Source: Blastococcus sp. PRF04-17
Lineage (GTDB): Bacteria; Actinomycetota; Actinomycetes; Mycobacteriales; Geodermatophilaceae
Assembly: GCF_023016265.1 (NCBI RefSeq)
Contig: NZ_CP095412.1
Span: 1,612,001 to 1,676,000 of the forward strand
Direction of reading: 5' to 3'
DNA length: 64,000 nt
A program made the translations under genes and the position numbers. Under the pieces are notes generated by a model. That model had not been told where the DNA came from. It saw only the letters and a list, made by a program, of their open reading frames with translations, and did not search any database. Shown one piece after another: positions 57,478 to 64,000 of the stretch (within the stretch, counting starts at the first letter, position 1; each line of letters begins with the position of its first letter).

Positions 57478-59027
57478 GCGGCGACTTCCCGCGGCCGCGC
57501 ACCCATCATGTGCATCCCGAGCTCCTCCCGGCTCGTCCTCTGCGCCGGCTCGTCGGCCACCACACAGCCGCGGTACATCACCAGCACCCGGTCGGAGAGG
57601 CGCAGGATCTCGTCGAGGTCGGCGGAGATGAGCACGACCGCGCAACCGCGCCGGGTCGCCTCGACGATGCGGTCGTAGATGAACTCGATGGCCCCCAGGT
57701 CGACGCCCCGGGTCGGCTGGGCGAGGACCAGGCACCGGGGCTCGTCCTCGAGCTCCCGCGCGATCACGATCTTCTGCTGGTTGCCGCCGGAGAGCGTGGC
57801 GCAGTGCGCATCCAGGCTGCTCGTCTTCACGGCGTACTGCCCCACGACGGCGGCGGCCCACGCCTTCACCGCGCGGGTGAAGGCCGGGCCGAGGGCGCGC
57901 AGCGACCGCCGGCCGCGCAGCCGATTGGCCGCCAGCCCCTCCAGCACCGTGCCGTTGATCGGCAGCCCTTCGAGGTGGCGGTCCTCCGACACGTACGACA
58001 GTCCGGCGTTGCGGCGGTCGGCGACGGTCAGCCGGTCCAGCGAGTGGTCGGCCAGGGTGATCGAGCCACCGGCGGGGGCCACGGTGCCGATGAGCGCCTC
58101 AGCGAGCACCGACTGCCCGTTCCCCTCGACCCCGGCGATCCCGACGATCTCCCCCGCCCGCACGGTGAAGGAGACGTCGTCGAGCGCGGCGTCGTGCTCG
58201 GGCTTCGCCGTCGACAGCCCGCGCACGGACAGGACGACGTCGCCGGCGGCGACGTCCCGCTCCACCCGGCCGAGGTTGACGTTCCCGCGGCCGGTCATCG
58301 CAGCGACGACCTCGGCGGGCTCGGTCCGGTCGCTGGCGAAAGTCTGCACCGTGCGGCCGTTGCGCAGGACGGTGATCCGGTCGGCCACCGCCAGGACCTC
58401 GCGCAGCTTGTGCGAGATGAAGACGATCGACGCGCCGTCGTCGGCCAGCCGGCGCAGCAGCCGGAAGAGCTCGTCGGTCTCCTGCGGCGTGAGGACGGCG
58501 GTCGGCTCGTCGAGGATGATGATCCGCGCCCCGCGGTACAGCACCTTGACGATCTCCAGCTTCTGCTGGGTCGCGACGTTGAGCGTGCCGGTGACCGTGT
58601 CGGGGTCGAGATCGATGCCGAGTCGGGCCATCGGCTCGCGCACCCTGCGGTGGGCCGCGTCGTGGTCAAACAGCCGCCCCCGCCGCGGCTCCGCGCCGAG
58701 GGTCACGTTCTCCGCGACGGTGAAGCTCGGCACCAGCATGAAGTGCTGGTGCACCATGCCGATCCCGTGCTCGATCGAGTCCAGCGGCCGGCGAAACCGC
58801 ACCGGTGCACCGTCGAGCCGGATCTGGCCGCCGTCGGGCTGGTACATCCCGTAAAGCACCCGCATCAGGGTGGTCTTGCCTGCCCCGTTCTCCCCGACCA
58901 GCGCGTGGATCTCCCCCGCGCGCAGGTCGAAGTACACCTCGGAGTTGGCCACCACCGGCCCGAACCTCTTGGTGATGTCCACCAGTTCGAGGATCGGGCC
59001 GGCGGCACCGGGAGCCTGATCAGGCAC
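57474..59027 (-). CDS. ABC transporter ATP-binding protein with two ATPase domains
   Basis: 517 residues, YufO/NupO type. Domain 1: VGENGAGKTTLMRVLYGMYQ (Walker A), IIILDEPTAVLTPQE (Walker B); domain 2: GVEGNGQSVLAEAL (degenerate Walker A, usual here), LSGGNQQKIVIARELEDEPR, LVLAQPTRGVDLGAIEFIYD. Overlaps the binding-protein gene by 8 bases. Confidence 0.95.
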   Translation of the reverse strand: MPDQAPGAAGPILELVDITKRFGPVVANSEVYFDLRAGEIHALVGENGAGKTTLMRVLYGMYQPDGGQIRLDGAPVRFRRPLDSIEHGIGMVHQHFMLVPSFTVAENVTLGAEPRRGRLFDHDAAHRRVREPMARLGIDLDPDTVTGTLNVATQQKLEIVKVLYRGARIIILDEPTAVLTPQETDELFRLLRRLADDGASIVFISHKLREVLAVADRITVLRNGRTVQTFASDRTEPAEVVAAMTGRGNVNLGRVERDVAAGDVVLSVRGLSTAKPEHDAALDDVSFTVRAGEIVGIAGVEGNGQSVLAEALIGTVAPAGGSITLADHSLDRLTVADRRNAGLSYVSEDRHLEGLPINGTVLEGLAANRLRGRRSLRALGPAFTRAVKAWAAAVVGQYAVKTSSLDAHCATLSGGNQQKIVIARELEDEPRCLVLAQPTRGVDLGAIEFIYDRIVEATRRGCAVVLISADLDEILRLSDRVLVMYRGCVVADEPAQRTSREELGMHMMGARPREVAA

Positions 59028-60036
59028 TGATCTGCAGCTCGCCGTCGACGATCTGCTGCTCGAGGGCCTCCAGGGCTGCGATCTGGTCCGGCGTCAGCAG
59101 GCTGTCGTCGTAGACCATGGCCCAGCCACCCTCGGCGAAGCCATAGTCGTGCTGCGAGCCCCGCTCGAGGTCGTCGTTCCGGTACTGGTCGGCGAGCTCC
59201 AGGATGACCGCGTCGACGCCCATCTCCAGGCTGCCCGGGACCTTCCCCGGGGCGAGATCGCTCTTGTCGGCCACCACGCCGATCGGCGCGACCGACTCAC
59301 CGGAGCTGGCGGCGTCGAACGCACCCGCGCCGGAGAGCCCGGCGTAGGCGAAGACGGAGTACGCGCCCCGCTGCGCGAGCGCCAGGGTGATCTCCCGGCC
59401 CTTCGCGGGGTCGACGAACGAGCCCACGTACTGTGAGGCCACCGACTGCGCCGGGTCGACCTGGGCTACACCCTGGTCGTAGCCGGACTCGCAGTTCTCG
59501 ACGACCGGCGCGTTCACGCCGCCGATGAAGCCGGCGACCGAGCTGCCCTGCGCGGAGTTCACCGTCGCGGCGAGCGCGCCGGCCATGAAGCAGCCCTCCG
59601 CGGTGCGGAACACGGCCGAGACGATGTTCGGGTCGTCGACGACGGCGTCGACGAACACGAACGTCGTGTCAGGGTTCTCCGCGGCCACCTTCGTCATCGC
59701 GTCGATCGCTTCGAACCCGAGCACGAAGACGAGGTCGTTGGCGTCCGCGGCATCCTGCAGCAGCGGCTCGAAGTTCTGCGCCTGGAGCTGGCCCTCGTAG
59801 GTGTTCACGACGGCGCCGTCGTCCTCGAGCGGCTGCTGCGCCCTACCGGCCTGGTCGAAGAAGTCGCCGTCACCGAAGGCGTTGTCGACGAAGATCCCCA
59901 CCCGCAGGGCCCCGTCCTCGGCCGCATCGGCCGTCCGCGGCGCTTCCCCGCCGCAGGCGGCCAAGGCAGCGGTCAGCACGGCCGTTCCCGCGAGGCCCCA
60001 CGTCCTGCGCATCCGCTGTGTCATCACCGGCTCCAT
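59020..60036 (-). CDS. BMP family (nucleoside-type) substrate-binding lipoprotein
   Basis: 338 residues. Lipobox LTAALAACGGE. Core: RVGIFVDNAFGDGDFFDQAG, DLVFVLGFEAIDAMTKVAAE, TTFVFVDAVVDDPNIVSAVF, EGCFMAGALAATVN, GGVNAPVVENCESGYDQGVA. BMP proteins mostly bind purine or other nucleosides, but some bind other ligands. First gene of the minus-strand operon; the regulatory gap lies upstream. Confidence 0.92.
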   Translation of the reverse strand: MEPVMTQRMRRTWGLAGTAVLTAALAACGGEAPRTADAAEDGALRVGIFVDNAFGDGDFFDQAGRAQQPLEDDGAVVNTYEGQLQAQNFEPLLQDAADANDLVFVLGFEAIDAMTKVAAENPDTTFVFVDAVVDDPNIVSAVFRTAEGCFMAGALAATVNSAQGSSVAGFIGGVNAPVVENCESGYDQGVAQVDPAQSVASQYVGSFVDPAKGREITLALAQRGAYSVFAYAGLSGAGAFDAASSGESVAPIGVVADKSDLAPGKVPGSLEMGVDAVILELADQYRNDDLERGSQHDYGFAEGGWAMVYDDSLLTPDQIAALEALEQQIVDGELQISA

Positions 60037-60103
60037 GTCCCTTCACCTAGAGGTCAGGTCCGCGGGAAGGCCCGTCGCCCAACGCGGCGGGAAGGAAGAT
60101 AGC

Positions 60104-60116
60104 AACATCATATGTT
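60104..60116. promoter_or_regulatory. Palindrome AACAT-cat-ATGTT in the divergent catabolic promoter
   Basis: A 13-base perfect inverted repeat in an AT-rich island between the lipoprotein gene and the dehydrogenase gene. Good candidate operator for the GntR/FadR regulator at 61181. It may also hold -10 elements for both directions. Confidence 0.55.
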
Positions 60117-60171
60117 AGGATCAACACACCACGAACACCGGCGTCGAACGCCGCGGACGGAGAGGAATGCG

Positions 60172-61140
60172 GTGGGGGACGCAGCCGGCAAGCGCGTGGT
60201 GGTGACCGATCACACCTTCAAGAGCGTGACGGCCGAGGCGAAGGTGGCCCGCGACCACGGCGCCTCGTTCGCGTGCTTCTCCTGCTCGGGCGAGGCGGAG
60301 ACCGCCGAGGCCGTCAACGGCGCCACCGTCGCCTTCGTGAACTTCGCCCCGATGACGCGATCCGTGCTCGCTCGCATGCGGCCGGGGTCGACCGTCATCC
60401 GCTACGGCATCGGCTACGACAACGTCGACGTGGCCAGCGCCACCGAGCTCGGCATCCGGGTGGCCAACGTGCCCGACTACGGCGTCGACACGGTGGCCGA
60501 CCACGCGGTGGCCGGGCTGCTCGCGCTGGTCCGCCGGCTCCCCGACTACGACCGCCGGATCCGAGGCGAGGGCTGGGTGCGTCCCGCCGAGGTCGGCCCC
60601 GTCCGCGGGTTGCGGTCCACGGTGGTCGGCCTGGTCGGCCTGGGCCGCATCGCCCAGGCCGTGCACGCCCGGCTCGTGCCGTTCGGCTGCACTTTCGTGG
60701 GGCACGACCCGCACGCCCCGCAGGAAGACTTCGACCGGCTCGGCGTCGAGCGGGTCGCGCTGCCGCAGCTGGCCCGGCGCGCCCACGCGGTGAGCCTGCA
60801 CGCGCCGAGCACGCCGGAGACGCGACGAATGGTCGACGCCGGCTTCCTGGCCGCGTTGCCGACAGGGGCGGTGCTGGTCAACACCTCCCGAGGGTCACTG
60901 GTGGACGAGGCGGCGCTCGCCGAGGCGGTCGCCCGGGGCCACCTGGCCGGCGCGGCCCTGGACGTCTTCGAGAGCGAACCGCTGGCCGCCGACTCACCGC
61001 TGCGCGTCCAGCCCGCGATCCTGCTAAGCCCGCACGCCGCGTTCTACGACGAGGACTCCCTCGCCCGGCTCCAGCAGCTGGCCAGCGAGGAAGCCGGGCG
61101 GGCGCTGCGCGGGGAGGAACTGCGATGCTCGGTCGCCTGA
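60172..61140 (+). CDS. D-isomer-specific 2-hydroxyacid dehydrogenase family protein
   Basis: 322 residues from GTG 60172 (VGDAAGKRVVVTDHTFKSVT), with GGAGAGGA upstream; an earlier ATG at 60112 would lie in the operator. Dinucleotide motif VVGLVGLGRIAQAVHARLVP, catalytic Arg in LVNTSRGSLVDE, Glu in DVFESEPL, His in AILLSPHAAFYDE. The phosphoglycerate-dehydrogenase/CtBP branch is likely; substrate unknown. Leads the plus-strand operon. Confidence 0.88.
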   Translation: MGDAAGKRVVVTDHTFKSVTAEAKVARDHGASFACFSCSGEAETAEAVNGATVAFVNFAPMTRSVLARMRPGSTVIRYGIGYDNVDVASATELGIRVANVPDYGVDTVADHAVAGLLALVRRLPDYDRRIRGEGWVRPAEVGPVRGLRSTVVGLVGLGRIAQAVHARLVPFGCTFVGHDPHAPQEDFDRLGVERVALPQLARRAHAVSLHAPSTPETRRMVDAGFLAALPTGAVLVNTSRGSLVDEAALAEAVARGHLAGAALDVFESEPLAADSPLRVQPAILLSPHAAFYDEDSLARLQQLASEEAGRALRGEELRCSVA

Positions 61141-61180
61141 TCGCCCGGCCGCCGCGCCCGGCGACGGAAGGAGCAGGGCT

Positions 61181-61939
61181 GTGACCTCGACCGGAGAGGG
61201 CGTGAGCGCGATTCCGCCGGTGTTCACCGTGGTCCCCGCCAAGCGGCAGCGCCTGTCGGAGGACGTGGCCGAGCAGATCACCCGGTACGTCATCGCCCAC
61301 GGCCTGCAGCCCGGCGACCGGCTGCCGACCGAGCCGGAGCTGGTCGAGCAGTACGAGGTCAGCCGGACGGTCGTGCGGGAGGCGGGCCGGCTGCTCGTGG
61401 AGCGCGGGCTGGTGGACATCCGGCCCGGCCGCGGGATGGTGGTGGCCGACTTCGACGGCTCCAGCATCGCGCGGCAGTACGGGTTGCTGCTGGAGCTGAA
61501 GCAAGGCAGCTTCCGCCAGCTCATGGAGATGCGGCTGGTGCTGGAGGTGGGGGTCGCGGAGTACGCCGCGCAGCGCCGGACCTCGAAGGACTTGGAACGC
61601 ATCCAGGCCGCCCTGGACTCCTTTGCCACAACCGACGAGCACGACTCCTCGCTCGAGGCGGACCTGGAGTTCCACACCGCCATCGCGCACGCCTCGCACA
61701 ACCCGTTCTTCAGCCACGTGGTGGTGCCGGTCAACGACTATCTCCGCCGGGCCTACCAGCCCAGCCTCGGGTACGAGGCGGCCCGGCCGCAGACGCTGGC
61801 CGAGCACGAGCAGATCGCTCAGGCCATCGACTCCGGTGACGCTGCCCGCGCCGGCGAGCTGATGCGCCGGCACCTCGGCCGGATCCTCGCCGGCAGCGAG
61901 GAGCTGGTGCAGGACGCGGACGCCGCGCCGGTCGACTGA
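61181..61939 (+). CDS. GntR family (FadR/FCD) transcriptional regulator
   Basis: 252 residues. Winged helix QRLSEDVAEQITRYVIAHGL, LPTEPELVEQYEVSRTVVRE; FCD ligand domain with metal-type residues ADLEFHTAIAHASHNPFFSH and ARPQTLAEHEQIAQAIDSGD. GTG 61181. Probably controls both divergent operons in response to a pathway acid. Confidence 0.92.
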   Translation: MTSTGEGVSAIPPVFTVVPAKRQRLSEDVAEQITRYVIAHGLQPGDRLPTEPELVEQYEVSRTVVREAGRLLVERGLVDIRPGRGMVVADFDGSSIARQYGLLLELKQGSFRQLMEMRLVLEVGVAEYAAQRRTSKDLERIQAALDSFATTDEHDSSLEADLEFHTAIAHASHNPFFSHVVVPVNDYLRRAYQPSLGYEAARPQTLAEHEQIAQAIDSGDAARAGELMRRHLGRILAGSEELVQDADAAPVD

Positions 61940-61974
61940 GTCCCTGACCCCTTAGCCAGTCGAGCAGGAGTATC

Positions 61975-62773
61975 ATGACCGACCCCGCCCCCGACCTTGA
62001 TGCGCTCGCCGTCTCCCCGTCGGCCTTCCGGCTCGACGGCCGGCACGTCGTGGTCACCGGCGGCGGCCGCGGGATCGGCCAAGGCATCGCCGTCTCCGCC
62101 GCCCGGGCGGCGCCCACGTGACCGTCGTCGCCCGCTCGACCGAGCAGCTCGACCGGACGGCGACCCTCGTCGAGCAGGCCGGCGGGTCCTGCACGACGTA
62201 CCCGGCCGACCTCGCCGACATCGCGGCGATCCCCGGGCACGCGGACACCATAGGTGCGCAGCGGCCCGTCGACGGCGTCGTGCACGCCGCGGGCGTGCAG
62301 CGCCGCAGGGCCGCCGTCGACATCACCGTCGAGGACTGGCGCTTCGTCCAGACGCTCAACGTCGAGGCGCCGTTCTTCCTCAGCACGGCGATCGCCCGCC
62401 GTCAGCTCGCCGACGGCCGCCCTGGCTCGCACGTCTTCATCGGCTCGCTGAACTCCACGATCGGGCTGCCCCGGATCGCCCCCTACGTCGCGTCGAAGAC
62501 CGCAGTCCTGGGCCTGGCCCGCTCGCTGTCGACCGAGTGGGCCTCGGCGGCCTGCGCGCCAACGTGATCGGCCCCGGCTACTTCCACACCGAGCTGACCG
62601 CCGACCTGCTGGCAAACCCGGACGACGAGCGGCGCATCCTGGGCCGCATCCCGATGGGCCGGCTCGGCAGCATGGCCGACCTGGGCGGCGCCGCCGTTTT
62701 CCTGCTCTCCGACGCCTCCGTCTACCTGAGCGGCCAGCTGATCAACATCGACGGCGGTTGGCTGGCCTCCTGA
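61975..62773 (+). CDS. SDR family oxidoreductase, two frameshifts
   Basis: About 266 residues. Cofactor motif HVVVTGGGRGIGQGIAVSAA, then a base missing near 62107 (gcccgggcgg); HVTVVARSTEQLDRTATLVE, VHAAGVQRRRAAVDI, catalytic Ser in VFIGSLNSTIG, Tyr/Lys in APYVASKTAVLGLARSL; a second base missing near 62542; then LGGLRANVIGPGYFHTELTA and LSGQLINIDGGWLAS. AGGAG precedes ATG 61975. Similar SDRs oxidise keto-deoxy sugar acids or gluconate-type substrates. Confidence 0.85.
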
Positions 62774-62808
62774 GTCCCGCCCGACCACCACCCGAGGAGT
62801 ACTCGCGC

Positions 62809-64000
62809 ATGACCATCTTCGGAGCATCGATCATCGCCGGCCGGCAGTTCCGCGGCGGCCACGGATCGGTCCGCGCCGTCGACCCGGCCACCGGTGAGCA
62901 GCTGGAGCCGGAGTTCTGCTTCGCGGGCCCGGAGGAGATCGAGCAGGCGACGGCCGCGGCGACCGAGGCCTTCGACGCCTACCGCGCCACGACACCGGAG
63001 GAGCGAGCGCGCTTCCTGGAGCGGATCGCCGACAACCTGGTCGAGATCAAGGACGAGATCGTGGCACGGTCGCACCGCGAGTCGGGGCTGCCGGTCGGTC
63101 GTCTGACCGGCGAGCACGACCGCACCACCAACCAGCTGCGGCTGTTCGCCCGCGAACTGCGGCTCGGCGCGCACCTGGAGGTGCGCATCGACGAGGCGCA
63201 GCCGCAGCGGCAGCCGGCGCCCGCGCCGGACCTGCGGCAGCGCCAGATCCCACTGGGCCCGGTGCTGGTGTTCGGGGCCAGCAACTTCCCGCTGGCGTTC
63301 TCCACCGCCGGCGGGGACACGGCGTCCGCGCTCGCCGCGGGTTGCCCGGTGATCGTCAAGGGGCACAACTCGCACGCAGGCACAGCCGAGCTCGCCGGGC
63401 AGGCCATCGCGCGCGCCGTCTCGGACCAGGGTCTGCCGCCCGGGGTGTTCTCTCTTCTCTTCGGCCCCGGGACGACGATCGGCCAGCAGCTCGCCGCGCA
63501 CCCGGCCGTCGCGGCGATCGCGTTCACCGGATCGCGGGCCGGCGGCACCGCCCTGATGCGTACCGCGGCGGACCGGGCGGTGCCGATTCCGGTCTACGCG
63601 GAGATGTCCAGCATCAACCCCGTCGTGCTGCTGCCCGGTGCACTGGCGACCGGCTCCGAGGAGCTCGCCGCAGGCCTCGCCGGTTCGTTGACCCTCGGTT
63701 CCGGCCAGTTCTGCACCAACCCCGGCCTGGTGCTGCTGCCGCGGGACGCGGCGCGGTTCACCGAGGCGCTCGCCGCGTCGCTGGCGGAGTCCGCGGGGCA
63801 GACCATGCTCTCGGCCGGCATCTGCCGCGCCTACAGCGAGGGCCTGCAGCGACTGGAGACGTCCGGCGCCGAACGGGTGGCCGCCGGGCGTCCCGGCCCC
63901 GGCGAGAACGCCCCTGCACCGGCGCTCTTCCGGACGACCGCGGCGCACCTGCGGGCCACGCCCGATCTGCAGGACGAGGTGTTCGGCGCGGCAGGCCTTT
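62809..64000 (+). CDS. Alpha-ketoglutarate-semialdehyde-type aldehyde dehydrogenase (partial, 3' end off window)
   Basis: 397 codons visible of about 500. Begins MTIFGASIIAGRQFRGGHGS; PLGPVLVFGASNFPLAFSTA, VIVKGHNSHAGTAELAGQAI, FTGSRAGGTALMR, base Glu in PIPVYAEMSSINPVVLLP, nucleophile Cys in GSGQFCTNPGLVLLPRD. This pattern is that of 2,5-dioxovalerate dehydrogenases (KGSADH) from pentose, glucarate or hydroxyproline pathways. GAGGAG before ATG 62809. Confidence 0.88.
   Translation, partial: MTIFGASIIAGRQFRGGHGSVRAVDPATGEQLEPEFCFAGPEEIEQATAAATEAFDAYRATTPEERARFLERIADNLVEIKDEIVARSHRESGLPVGRLTGEHDRTTNQLRLFARELRLGAHLEVRIDEAQPQRQPAPAPDLRQRQIPLGPVLVFGASNFPLAFSTAGGDTASALAAGCPVIVKGHNSHAGTAELAGQAIARAVSDQGLPPGVFSLLFGPGTTIGQQLAAHPAVAAIAFTGSRAGGTALMRTAADRAVPIPVYAEMSSINPVVLLPGALATGSEELAAGLAGSLTLGSGQFCTNPGLVLLPRDAARFTEALAASLAESAGQTMLSAGICRAYSEGLQRLETSGAERVAAGRPGPGENAPAPALFRTTAAHLRATPDLQDEVFGAAGL

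Noticed and set aside
1-64000. CRISPR arrays, prophage, complete insertion sequences, rRNA
   Set aside because: None seen. The tandem repeats found (znuA, 7272, 33544) have too few units or no spacers; no transposase or integrase was recognised.

Overview
The window is very GC-rich bacterial chromosome with dense, often overlapping genes (GTGA, ATGA and TGATG junctions), many GTG starts and an actinobacterial gene set (comEC-comEA-holA, obgE-proB-proA-nadD-rsfS, clpP1-clpP2-clpX-tig, rne with rplU-rpmA). Protein sequences and gene order fit the Geodermatophilaceae (Blastococcus, Geodermatophilus, Modestobacter) best. That placement is from memory of the families, not from a search.

Layout. 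1-11 kb, minus strand: holA (cut by the window edge), comEC, comEA, degV, a histidine phosphatase, rsfS, nadD, a VWA (CoxE-like) protein with its MoxR ATPase, and proA. 11-24 kb: a zinc-homeostasis block. It has an ABC zinc importer (znuA-znuC-znuB) co-transcribed with a Fur-family Zur, and a divergent pair of operons with zinc-independent ribosomal proteins (bL32, bL31 and a COG0523 protein on the minus strand; bL28, bL33, uS14, bS18 on the plus strand). A methyltransferase and an FAD oxidoreductase of unknown role follow, then a PacL-like protein with a CtpC-like P-type ATPase, and a YcgR/YcgQ-type permease pair. Two identical 17-base Zur-box candidates control the block, and each overlaps a possible leaderless start codon. 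24-25.6 kb: a MarR regulator with two matching operators, divergent from two small enzyme-like genes. The 11-25.6 kb block separates proA from def and proB.

25.6-51 kb is core genome: def, proB, obgE, rpmA, rplU, rne, two radical-SAM-associated genes, a beta-propeller protein, ndk, a secreted subtilisin with six FN3 domains, folC with a DUF4233 partner, yccF, valS, clpX, clpP2, clpP1, tig, then tRNA-Pro(TGG) and tRNA-Gly(TCC). 52-64 kb, just past the tRNAs: a catabolic cluster with a BmpA-type (nucleoside-like) ABC importer, a cytidine-deaminase-like enzyme, a VOC protein, an FAH-family enzyme, two aldehyde dehydrogenases, an SDR, a 2-hydroxyacid dehydrogenase and a GntR/FadR regulator. The FAH enzyme plus the ketoglutarate-semialdehyde-type dehydrogenase suggests oxidative breakdown of a pentose or aldonate.

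Quality warning. At least fourteen positions in twelve genes, including def and clpP1, need one missing base restored to keep a conserved protein in frame. Every case is a deletion, nearly always in a short G or C run. Sequencing or consensus error is far more likely than mass gene decay, so I annotate these as full genes with the frameshift noted.
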